Below are positions 1-5,501 of a stretch of DNA of 9,279 nt, in pieces; positions within the stretch are counted from its first letter, which is position 1; each line of letters starts with the position of its first letter. The DNA is taken from positions 1 through 9,279 of the forward strand of contig CAKTVK010000076.1 of assembly GCA_934623455.1 (NCBI GenBank), in the 5' to 3' direction. Made by a program: the position numbers and the translations under genes. The notes beneath the pieces are model-generated. The model made no database searches and was not told the DNA's origin. It saw only the letters and a list, made by a program, of their open reading frames with translations. Source of the DNA: an uncultured Eggerthellaceae bacterium. Lineage in GTDB: Bacteria; Actinomycetota; Coriobacteriia; Coriobacteriales; Eggerthellaceae.

Positions 1-16
1 GCAAGCTCGGTCGGGC

Positions 17-61
17 GAATTCCTAAAAACGTGCCACTGGCACGTTTTCTTAACGGAATTC
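17..61. repeat. Nested inverted repeat, possible terminator of an upstream gene
   Basis: A perfect 10-bp stem (AAAACGTGCC at 26-35, loop ACT, GGCACGTTTT at 39-48) is enclosed by a second pair of arms, GAATTCC at 17-23 and GGAATTC at 55-61. The inner hairpin has an A tract on one side and a T tract on the other, as in bidirectional rho-independent terminators. It may end a gene lying left of the window, or be a structured RNA cut off by the window edge. The outer arms are unusual for a plain terminator. Confidence 0.5.
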
Positions 62-70
62 CACCTCATC

Positions 71-90
71 GGTTCGAATCCCTCTTCCCC
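71..90 (+). other. tRNA 3'-end-like fragment (possible attachment-site or tRNA remnant)
   Basis: The stretch resembles a T-arm plus 3' acceptor strand, with GGTTCGAATCC followed by CTCTTCCCC. Its first 18 nt (71-88) are exactly the reverse complement of 139-156, the T-arm and acceptor side of the neighbouring tRNA-Ser(CGA). The bases upstream (CATC) do not restore a five-pair T-stem, and I cannot fold a full tRNA from the sequence to its left. It could be the downstream copy of a tRNA attachment site left by an integrated element, a decayed tRNA, or the end of a tRNA with unusual structure starting outside the window. Confidence 0.35.
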
Positions 91-94
91 ATAA

Positions 95-120
95 CAACAA
101 ACGCGCCCCTGACGGGGCGC
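95..120 (-). terminator. Rho-independent terminator of tRNA-Ser(CGA)
   Basis: A GC-rich 7-bp stem (GCGCCCC at 103-109, GGGGCGC at 114-120) with a 4-nt loop lies 11 nt beyond the CCA end of the tRNA. Read on the minus strand it is followed by GTTTGTTGTT, a broken U-rich tail. Confidence 0.75.
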
Positions 121-131
121 TGCAAGTTTTC

Positions 132-224
132 TGGCGGAGGAAGAGGGATTCGAACCCTCGTTACCTGGATTACAGGTAAAACGGTTTTCGAGACCGCCGC
201 ATTCAACCACTCTGCCATCCCTCC
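132..224 (-). tRNA. tRNA-Ser, anticodon CGA
   Basis: This tRNA decodes the serine codon UCG. The 7-bp acceptor stem pairs GGAGGGA (5' end, position 224) with TTCCTCC, followed by discriminator G and an encoded CCA (132-134). The anticodon loop CTCGAAA is closed by a GCGGT/ACCGT stem, placing the anticodon at 188-190. The long variable arm (around TTACCTG...CAGGTAA) is the class II feature expected of tRNA-Ser, and the T-arm has GAGGG paired with CCCTC around TTCGAAT. Its own terminator follows, so it is probably transcribed separately from the second serine tRNA upstream. Confidence 0.97.
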
Positions 225-272
225 ATATTCAGTTATATGCATCATTCGCAAACGCAGGCAGATGCGCGCCTA

Positions 273-299
273 TAAAAAATCCCCCGTAAACTTGGGGGA
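273..299 (-). terminator. Rho-independent terminator of tRNA-Ser(GGA)
   Basis: On the minus strand a stem of TCCCCC paired with GGGGGA (294-299 with 280-285), with an 8-nt loop, is followed by a run of T residues (274-279). It starts 14 nt beyond the CCA end of the tRNA. Confidence 0.85.
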
Positions 300-312
300 C
301 GGAGTAAACAAA

Positions 313-404
313 TGGCGGAGAGATGGGGATTCGAACCCCAGATACGCTTTTGGCGCATACACGATTTCCAATCGTGCTCCTTCGGCCAGCTCGGACATCT
401 CTCC
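313..404 (-). tRNA. tRNA-Ser, anticodon GGA
   Basis: This tRNA reads UCC and UCU serine codons. The acceptor stem pairs GGAGAGA (5' end, position 404) with TCTCTCC, then discriminator G and an encoded CCA at 313-315. The anticodon loop TTGGAAA sits on a CACGA/TCGTG stem, with the anticodon at 367-369. A long variable arm (TATGCGC...GCGTA region) confirms class II serine identity, and the T-arm is TGGGG TTCGAAT CCCCA. The acceptor stem is close to that of the CGA tRNA, as expected for recognition by one seryl-tRNA synthetase. Confidence 0.97.
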
Positions 405-451
405 GTTTCGCCAAATATCGCACAATGCTATTTGCATCGTAGCGAAGAAAG

Positions 452-480
452 AGTATAACTCAGAAAGCGAAGAGCCGCAA
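452..480 (-). promoter_or_regulatory. Candidate sigma-70-type promoter for tRNA-Ser(GGA)
   Basis: On the minus strand TTGCGG (480-475) and TATACT (457-452) are separated by exactly 17 bp, close to the consensus pair. Initiation near 445 would give a leader of about 40 nt before the tRNA. A weaker alternative -10, GATATT at 419-414, lies nearer the tRNA but has no clear -35. The -35 box lies inside the hairpin assigned to the end of the parvulin gene. Confidence 0.45.
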
Positions 481-502
481 ACATTTTTTTGCTTGCGGCT
501 CT
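471..502 (-). terminator. Stem-loop after the parvulin lipoprotein gene, probable terminator
   Basis: A perfect 10-bp inverted repeat (AGAGCCGCAA and TTGCGGCTCT), extendable by two pairs, has an A-rich loop and lies 23 nt beyond the stop codon. The tail after it on the minus strand (TTCGCTTTCT) is only moderately U-rich, so termination may be incomplete. Confidence 0.5.
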
Positions 503-525
503 AAAAATATCGAAATCAGACGTTT

Positions 526-1671
526 TTACTTCTCGGAAGTATCAGAAGCCGCGGAATCACCGGCTTCTTCGCTTGCTGCATCGGCACTTGCGCTCGTATC
601 CGTTGCGGAAGAATCGCTCGAAGCCGAAGATGACTTCGTAGTAGCAGCAGTCATGTCAACATCGTACGGCAGACCCTTCGGCATATCGTTGATCTTCACG
701 TCAACCGTGGTGCGGTAACCATTCAGCCAAACAGAGAACGCAGTCGAAGTGGACGTGGACGAAGAGCTGGTGGTAGTTGCCAGTTGCTTGAAGTACGTCT
801 GGAATGCCTCGGGCAAATCCGACAGCGACTTTACGCTATCGGCAGCGGGCATGACTTCCGTGCACTTGATGATATGATATCCAAACTGGCTCTTAACCAG
901 CTCGCTTACCTGGCCCAACTCCAAACCGTCAAGCGCGGTCTGGTACTCGGAAACAAAGCTGGTCAGCAAATCCCAACCTACATCGCCGCCGTTAGCAGCA
1001 GATGAAGTATCCTTCGAATACTGAGAAGCCGCATCTGCGAAATCTAACGTGCCGTTGTTGATCTTCTCAAGCACTTCCTTCGCGGTTTCCTCATCGCTTG
1101 CATCAAACAAAATATGCGAAGAACGCTTTGCTTTCTCGAAGTACTTCAGATTATCCTGCGCAACGGCAAAAACCTGCTCGTCAGTGGGGTCATCGGAAAC
1201 AGCGAAACTCTCCGAAAGCTGCTTGTTCAGCAGCGCATACTCAATGTTTTCGCGATACTTTTCCTCGGTCAGACCAGCATTCGTCAAAGCAGTCTGCCAT
1301 GCGGCGTCATCGCTGTAATTCGATTTCATCTGGTTAACGTACTCGTCGATAGTTGCAGAATCAACCGACATTCCCTTTTCTTGAGCAGCAAGCAAAACCA
1401 GCTCACGATTCACAAACATGTCAATGATGTTCTCGCGGAACGATTCGGGCGTCATGCCGTACATAGACAGAACCATGGCGAAATTGCTGTCGTCATTAAG
1501 CCCTTGTGACGTGCGGTAATTCGTGATGTAATCCGTAATAGTTTGTTCCGAAATTTTCTTTGTTCCAACCGTTACCGCGACTGATTCGCCGCTGCAGGCA
1601 GTTAAGCCGCACAAAAGCGACGCAGAAAGCGCCACCGTGCAAGCTGCCGCCGCAAAAGCTTTAAGTTTCAT
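526..1671 (-). CDS. Parvulin-type peptidyl-prolyl isomerase lipoprotein (PrsA/SurA-like foldase)
   Basis: Predicted lipid-anchored folding helper that acts on exported proteins outside the membrane. The 381-residue product begins with a lysine-flanked hydrophobic signal peptide ending in a lipobox, Leu23-Thr-Ala-Cys26, so Cys26 should be lipidated. Residues about 30-160 form a helical SurA_N-like segment. Residues about 183-272 match the parvulin/rotamase fold: RSSHILF (183-189), NGGDVGW (227-233), and GQVSELVKSQFGYHIIK (253-269). A Ser/Thr tract (299-310) and a Ser/Ala/Asp/Glu-rich tail (about 345-381) are low-complexity and probably disordered. The start is supported by an AAGGGA ribosome site just upstream. 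It appears to be a single-gene unit, with no clear promoter identified. The family is confident; the PrsA name is by similarity of layout only. Confidence 0.9.
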   Translation of the reverse strand: MKLKAFAAAACTVALSASLLCGLTACSGESVAVTVGTKKISEQTITDYITNYRTSQGLNDDSNFAMVLSMYGMTPESFRENIIDMFVNRELVLLAAQEKGMSVDSATIDEYVNQMKSNYSDDAAWQTALTNAGLTEEKYRENIEYALLNKQLSESFAVSDDPTDEQVFAVAQDNLKYFEKAKRSSHILFDASDEETAKEVLEKINNGTLDFADAASQYSKDTSSAANGGDVGWDLLTSFVSEYQTALDGLELGQVSELVKSQFGYHIIKCTEVMPAADSVKSLSDLPEAFQTYFKQLATTTSSSSTSTSTAFSVWLNGYRTTVDVKINDMPKGLPYDVDMTAATTKSSSASSDSSATDTSASADAASEEAGDSAASDTSEK

Positions 1672-1931
1672 AATTCCCTTTCGCGTTATTCCTACCTGTT
1701 CTGTTGACTAAGAGCAGGCTTACAGCTAATTTCTCATTTTTGCACTCTTTTTACGCACGCGCGGAACATACACGATTTGACCATACAAAACCAAGAATAA
1801 CCAATCGTAACGAAGGGACCTGCAGCAAAAGTAGATAAAAGCACAAACAGGCGAAGCTATATCGGAAAGGACAGGCAAAGAAACCGGGGCGGCGTCCAAG
1901 TCCGCGAGCGACAACAGCGAAACAATACGGA

Positions 1932-1947
1932 AAGGGACAAACGAAAA
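1932..1947 (+). repeat. 16-bp dispersed repeat, copy 1
   Basis: AAGGGACAAACGAAAA occurs here, on the tail side of the typA terminator, and again in the same orientation at 4221-4236 in the ltaE leader. It is an exact 16-bp match. Confidence 0.7.
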
Positions 1948-1977
1948 ACGGGACGGCACCTTTCGGTACCATCCCGT
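1941..1977 (-). terminator. Strong terminator of typA
   Basis: On the minus strand ACGGGATGGTACC pairs over 13 positions (two G-U) with GGTGCCGTCCCGT around a GAAA tetraloop, followed by TTTTCGTTTG. Both G-U pairs become A-C mismatches on the + strand, so the hairpin is built to work on the minus strand. It lies about 125 nt beyond the typA stop. Confidence 0.85.
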
Positions 1978-2102
1978 TTTGCCTTACTTCTTTAGCTCGC
2001 AGCGTTCACGATGCAATGGAAACGCAGCCGTCTCGCATACCGTATCGCAATGACCACTCGAAGGCGAGCGCAAAAACTGCACCCCGACCAGCAGCTATGC
2101 GC

Positions 2103-3926
2103 TTACTGCAACTTGCCGTTTGCCTGCTTCTTGCGGTCAACTGCAGACAACAAGCGCTTGCGCATGCGGATGCTCTTCGGCGTGACTTCCGCCAGCTCAT
2201 CATCTTGAATGTACTCAAGCGCTTCTTCCAACGTGAACACAATCGGCGGCGTAAGCTGGATAGCCTTATCGGCGGTCGAAGAACGCTGGTTGCCCAGCTG
2301 CTTCGCTTTCTCTACGTTCACCACCATGTCCGACTCGTGCGCGTTCTCGCCAACCAGCATGCCTTCGTAGCAAGGATCGCCCGGCGCCACAAACATACGG
2401 CCGCGCTGCTGCAGCGTGTCAAGAGCGTAAGCAACTGCCTTGCCCGTGCTCATGGAAATCATGGAACCATTCTTGCGACCAGGCATTTCGCCCGCGTAGG
2501 GGCCGTACTCGAAGAAGTGATGGAACAGCTGCGCTTCACCGTGCGTTGCATTCAGAATGCGCGTCTTCAAACCCATGGTGCCACGAGAAGGAATCTTGAA
2601 CGTAAGGTGCGTCATAGCGTCATCGGAAGACATATCCTCCATGATACCGCCCGCGTTGCCCATAACTTCAATGGCCTTACCAGCGTAATCGTTGGGAACG
2701 TCCACCGTTGCTTCTTCGATAGGCTCAAGTTTCGTTCCGTCTGCTGCCGTCTTATAAACAACCTGCGGACGACCAACCTGGAATTCAAAGCCTTCGCGGC
2801 GCATGGTTTCCATCAGAACGGACAGATGCAAAACGCCACGGCCCGCAACTTCAACGCCCGAACCTTCGTCCAGCGGCGTAATGCGCATGGAAATGTTGCT
2901 TTCCTTTTCGCGCATCAGACGCTCGTTCAACTGGCGCGCGCCCACAATTTCGCCTTCGCGACCAACCAAGGGGCTGGTAGAAGCCTCGAACACAATGGAC
3001 ATGGTGGGTTCTTCCACAGAAATCGGCGCAAGCTTGACGGGGTTTTCACGGTCGGTGATGATGTCGCCAATGTCAGCATCTTCAATGCCGATAACGGCAA
3101 CAATGTCGCCCGCTTCTGCTTGAAGAACTTCCGTTTTGCCCAGGTTCTCAAAAACGTGAACCTTGCGAATGGTTGCGTTGTAGCTGCTCGAGCCATCGTT
3201 CTTTACAACCAGAACCTGCTCTTTTTCATGCAAGATGCCGCTATGCAAACGGCCAACGCCAATGCGGCCTTCGTAGCTGCTGTGATCAACCGTGCAGATC
3301 TGCAGCGCCACCGGACCCTCAAGGTCAACATCAGGGCACGGGATCTCTTTCAGAATGGTATCCAGCAGCGGAATCATATCCATGTTGCCGTCGTTGTAAT
3401 CGTAGCGAGAATAACCGTTCACGGCAGATGCGTAAATCACCGGGAAGTCCAGCTGTTCATCGGTAGCGCCCAACTCCATCATGAGCTCGAACACCTTGTC
3501 GATAGCGGTATCGGGATCAGCGTTGGGGCGGTCGATCTTGTTCACCACTACCACAATGCGCAAATTGTTCGCAAGCGCATGGCTCAACACGAAACGCGTC
3601 TGCGGCTTGGGGCCTTCGTAAGCGTCAACAATCAGCAGAGCACCATCGGCCATGTTCAAAACGCGCTCAACTTCGCCACCGAAGTCGGCGTGACCCGGCG
3701 TATCGATGACATTGATCTTCACGCCCTTGTAATTAATGGAAATGTTCTTGGAAAGAATGGTGATGCCGCGCTCACGTTCCTGATCGTTGCTGTCCAACAC
3801 GCGGTCTTCCACCTGCTGATTTGCGCGGAATACGTGGGCGGCCTTCAGCAGCTGGTCAACCAGCGTAGTTTTGCCGTGGTCAACGTGCGCGATAATTGCC
3901 ACGTTACGAATATTTTCCTGTTTCAC
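2103..3926 (-). CDS. typA: Translational GTPase TypA/BipA
   Basis: Ribosome-binding GTPase related to EF-G and LepA, known in other bacteria to help ribosome assembly and growth under stress or cold. GTPase motifs are in order near the N terminus: AHVDHGKTT (P-loop), RERGITI (switch I), DTPGHADFGGEVER (switch II), NKID and ASA. The product then runs through the translation-factor beta-barrel, the EF-G-like domains (EPTMSIVFEAS; RGVLHLSVLMETMRREGFEFQVGRP) and the TypA-specific C-terminal domain (HGEAQLFHHFFEYGPYAGEMPGR), ending in the basic tail KRLLSAVDRKKQANGKLQ. I choose the GTG at 3924-3926, giving 607 residues, because GGAG (3933-3936) sits 6 nt upstream and the product then starts MKQENIRNVAII. 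An ATG at 3936-3938 would add four residues but has no good ribosome site. It is transcribed alone, divergent from ltaE. Confidence 0.97.
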   Translation of the reverse strand: MKQENIRNVAIIAHVDHGKTTLVDQLLKAAHVFRANQQVEDRVLDSNDQERERGITILSKNISINYKGVKINVIDTPGHADFGGEVERVLNMADGALLIVDAYEGPKPQTRFVLSHALANNLRIVVVVNKIDRPNADPDTAIDKVFELMMELGATDEQLDFPVIYASAVNGYSRYDYNDGNMDMIPLLDTILKEIPCPDVDLEGPVALQICTVDHSSYEGRIGVGRLHSGILHEKEQVLVVKNDGSSSYNATIRKVHVFENLGKTEVLQAEAGDIVAVIGIEDADIGDIITDRENPVKLAPISVEEPTMSIVFEASTSPLVGREGEIVGARQLNERLMREKESNISMRITPLDEGSGVEVAGRGVLHLSVLMETMRREGFEFQVGRPQVVYKTAADGTKLEPIEEATVDVPNDYAGKAIEVMGNAGGIMEDMSSDDAMTHLTFKIPSRGTMGLKTRILNATHGEAQLFHHFFEYGPYAGEMPGRKNGSMISMSTGKAVAYALDTLQQRGRMFVAPGDPCYEGMLVGENAHESDMVVNVEKAKQLGNQRSSTADKAIQLTPPIVFTLEEALEYIQDDELAEVTPKSIRMRKRLLSAVDRKKQANGKLQ

Positions 3927-3932
3927 TCTATG

Positions 3933-3936
3933 CTCC
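3933..3936 (-). promoter_or_regulatory. Ribosome binding site deciding a GTG start for typA
   Basis: GGAG on the minus strand overlaps the competing ATG codon (3936-3938) and lies 6 nt before the GTG at 3926. No Shine-Dalgarno-like sequence stands at a suitable distance before the ATG. Confidence 0.6.
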
Positions 3937-3938
3937 AT

Positions 3939-3976
3939 ATAAACGTTTTAACCTGTATCTAAAGACAAACGTTTAT
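3939..3976. promoter_or_regulatory. Paired AAACGTTT palindromes in the typA leader, candidate operator
   Basis: ATAAACGTTT (3939-3948) and AAACGTTTAT (3967-3976) form a perfect 10-bp inverted repeat with an 18-bp spacer. Each contains the 8-bp palindrome AAACGTTT, with centres 26 bp apart. The CG-centred palindrome is like those bound by LacI/PurR-family repressors. The upstream copy overlaps the candidate typA -10 box. It could also form a hairpin in the leader RNA. Confidence 0.4.
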
Positions 3977-3983
3977 GATACCA
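3975..3983 (-). promoter_or_regulatory. Candidate extended -10 promoter of typA
   Basis: The minus strand reads TGGTATCAT, an extended -10 (TGN before TATCAT), about 50 bp before the start codon. No good -35 hexamer is seen 17 bp upstream, as is common for extended -10 promoters. Confidence 0.35.
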
Positions 3984-4210
3984 CCATTTATGCAGGTAGA
4001 CAGAGTTTTTACAAAGGCGACACAGACATTGTGTTTTGCTGCGCGCGCAAACGCCGAAGCAAATACACACGCAGCTCCGCAGTCCAGCACGGCGTCGAAA
4101 TGCACCAATGAAATGCATTGCTGAATATTCGCGCGAATCTTTTCAAACGCGCCGTTTTGCAGTTTTACAGCCATCTACTTATCGCCTGCAGCCCACCGCG
4201 CGCAAATAGC

Positions 4211-4216
4211 TATACT
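4211..4216 (+). promoter_or_regulatory. Candidate -10 box of ltaE
   Basis: TATACT lies 40 bp before the ltaE start and is a one-base variant of the sigma-70 -10 consensus. The sequence 17-19 bp upstream (CTGCAGCC) is a poor -35 match. Confidence 0.4.
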
Positions 4217-4220
4217 GACG

Positions 4221-4236
4221 AAGGGACAAACGAAAA
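4221..4236 (+). repeat. 16-bp dispersed repeat, copy 2
   Basis: Exact copy of 1932-1947, falling here in the predicted 5' leader of ltaE, just before its ribosome site (AGAAGGG at 4246-4252). Confidence 0.7.
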
Positions 4237-4256
4237 TCGAAGAAGAGAAGGGTCCT

Positions 4257-5291
4257 ATGATTCGATTCAACAATGACTACAACCGCTCTTGCCACCCCGC
4301 CATTTTGAAGGCATTGGAGCAAAGCTGGGACGAAAGCTACGATGGCTACGGGCTGGACACGTGGTGCGAACGCGCATCTGAGCTGATAAAACAGCACTTG
4401 AACTGCGATAATGCGCAGATTCATTTTGTGGTGGGCGGCACACAGGCAAACTATGTTGGCATCGATTTCATGTTGCGCCCCTGGGAAGGCGTAATCTGCG
4501 CTGATACCGGTCACATCAACGTTCACGAAACGGGTGCCGTGGAACACATCGGCCACAAGTGTCTTCCGCTTCCGAATGAAAACGGAAAAATCACCGCTGC
4601 CCAAATCGATGAAGCCGCCACGCTTTACGAGAAAAGCGACATCCCTGAGCACATGATAACACCGCGCATGGTGTACATCTCGCAGTCCACGGAGTTGGGA
4701 ACGCTTTACTCCAAGGAAGAGTTGTTCGCCATTCACGATGCTTGCACAAAGCACAACTTGTACCTTTTCCTTGATGGCGCGCGCCTGGGCTATGCCTTGG
4801 CGGCAGCAAAAGGCAGCCTGAACTTGGCCGATATTGCCCATGTTGCCGATATGTTCACCATTGGCGGCACGAAATGTGGCGCGCTTTTCGGCGAGGCAAT
4901 TGTTATCACGAATCCAGTGCTGCAGCGCAATTATCGCAGTGCCATGAAACAAAACGGTGCTATGCTGGCAAAAGGCTGGCTTTTGGGTATTCAGTTCGCC
5001 ACGCTTTTCGAAGACAACCTGTATTTCAAAATCACCGAACAAGCAATTGACCAGGCTCTTCGTATTCGTGATGCGTTTGCAGAAAAAGGCATTGCGCAGT
5101 TTGTCGAATCTCCCACAAACCAGCAGTTCTTCGTCTTAACCGATGCGCACATGCGCGCGCTTGAGCAAGATTTCGTGTTCATGTTCGATCATGCAGAAGG
5201 TCCCGATCGAAACGTTTGCCGTTTCTGCACGTCGTGGGCAAATACCGATGAAGAAATCGACGCTCTGGTAAACGCGATCGCGCAGCTCTAA
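4257..5291 (+). CDS. ltaE: Low-specificity L-threonine aldolase (PLP enzyme)
   Basis: Predicted cytosolic enzyme splitting L-threonine or L-allo-threonine to glycine and acetaldehyde; related members act on other beta-hydroxy amino acids. The 344-residue product has the fold-type I aldolase/beta-eliminating lyase layout. An N-terminal FNNDY is followed by the cofactor phosphate loop GGTQANYVG (60-68). His86 in TGHINVHETGAVE is the likely ring-stacking residue, FLDGARLG (171-178) carries the Asp that pairs with the pyridine nitrogen, and Lys206 in TIGGTKCG should form the Schiff base. The ATG at 4257 has AGAAGG 5-10 nt upstream. Length is usual for the family. It is the only + strand gene, convergent with the acetamidase gene and separated from it by a bidirectional terminator. 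Exact substrate preference cannot be read from sequence. Confidence 0.93.
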   Translation: MIRFNNDYNRSCHPAILKALEQSWDESYDGYGLDTWCERASELIKQHLNCDNAQIHFVVGGTQANYVGIDFMLRPWEGVICADTGHINVHETGAVEHIGHKCLPLPNENGKITAAQIDEAATLYEKSDIPEHMITPRMVYISQSTELGTLYSKEELFAIHDACTKHNLYLFLDGARLGYALAAAKGSLNLADIAHVADMFTIGGTKCGALFGEAIVITNPVLQRNYRSAMKQNGAMLAKGWLLGIQFATLFEDNLYFKITEQAIDQALRIRDAFAEKGIAQFVESPTNQQFFVLTDAHMRALEQDFVFMFDHAEGPDRNVCRFCTSWANTDEEIDALVNAIAQL

Positions 5292-5292
5292 T

Positions 5293-5318
5293 GTTAAAAA
5301 GTGACGTTAAAAAGTGAC
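5293..5318 (+). repeat. 13-bp perfect tandem duplication
   Basis: GTTAAAAAGTGAC occurs twice with no gap (5293-5305, 5306-5318), directly after the ltaE stop. The second unit runs into the 28-bp repeat at 5310-5337. Confidence 0.85.
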
Positions 5319-5337
5319 GGGGTCTTTTTCACCTTTT
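5310..5337 (+). repeat. 28-bp inverted repeat, left copy
   Basis: The stretch AAAAGTGACGGGGTC followed by TTTTTCACCTTTT is the exact reverse complement of 9176-9203. It lies in the 3' flank of ltaE; the sequences outside the 28 bp do not match. GTGA and TCAC inside it can pair, giving a short weak hairpin. Confidence 0.9.
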
Positions 5338-5380
5338 CCGCTTTTTCGCTTTTTCGCTTTTCGCTTTCCCTTCGCTTTCG
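5337..5380 (+). repeat. Degenerate CGCTTTTT simple-sequence tract
   Basis: About five imperfect units of the form CGCTTTTT / CGCTTTT / CGCTTTCCCTT follow one another, making a strand-asymmetric pyrimidine tract in the ltaE 3' region. Such a tract may arise by replication slippage. Confidence 0.6.
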
Positions 5381-5404
5381 CGATTACCTTCATGCACACC
5401 TATG

Positions 5405-5442
5405 AAAAAGATGGCCGGGAATCTTTTCCCAGCCATCTTTTT
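5405..5442. terminator. Bidirectional terminator between ltaE and the acetamidase gene
   Basis: AAAAAGATGGC (5405-5415) pairs perfectly with GCCATCTTTTT (5432-5442). An inner GGGAA/TTCCC stem is separated by one position that is a mismatch on the + strand and a G-U pair on the minus strand. A and T runs flank both sides, suiting termination of both convergent genes. Confidence 0.9.
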
Positions 5443-5501
5443 GTAGCATATGATACCGAAGAACCTAAGCGCAAAACCTTGCAGCGAAGGCGTCCAGACG
5501 C

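Larger units (their letters stand above)
1672..2102. other. Intergenic region between typA and the parvulin gene
   Basis: This 431-bp stretch holds the 3' untranslated part of typA (2102 down to about 1978), the typA terminator (1941-1977), and about 270 bp upstream of the parvulin gene. Short open frames on the minus strand in 1726-1972 start inside the terminator hairpin and look non-coding. Two similar stretches with the same orientation, beginning CGGAAAGGAC near 1863 and CGGAAAGGGAC near 1928, suggest decayed repeats. No convincing promoter or riboswitch was found for the parvulin gene. Confidence 0.5.
3977..4256. other. Divergent intergenic region between typA and ltaE
   Basis: The region holds the start signals of both genes. 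It also contains a 71-codon minus-strand open frame (3959-4174) whose product, starting MAVKLQNGAFEKIR, resembles nothing I recognise; its ATG has no clear ribosome site, so I do not call it a gene. No riboswitch-like structure was recognised. Confidence 0.45.

Noticed and set aside
1..90. Complete tRNA, selenocysteine tRNA or tmRNA end on the + strand
   Set aside because: The T-stem does not pair beyond two G-C pairs, no anticodon arm can be drawn from the visible bases, and a tmRNA-type 3' end is absent; kept only as a fragment.
31..504. 157-codon + strand frame through the two tRNA genes
   Set aside because: It runs antisense across two well-folded tRNAs and their terminators, so coding is very unlikely.
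1726..1972. Two overlapping minus-strand frames of 77 and 73 codons between typA and the parvulin gene
   Set aside because: Both start inside the typA terminator hairpin, lack ribosome sites and give Phe/Cys-rich products of no known type.
2016..3962. 648-codon open frame on the + strand, antisense to typA and longer than typA itself
   Set aside because: It lies opposite an unmistakable GTPase, its translation (rich in His, Arg, Asn and Val) has no recognisable domain, and similar antisense frames occur opposite every other gene here, as expected from codon bias.
3959..4174. 71-codon minus-strand frame upstream of typA
   Set aside because: No clear Shine-Dalgarno sequence and no recognisable similarity, and it covers the likely typA promoter. 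Conservation in relatives would revive it.
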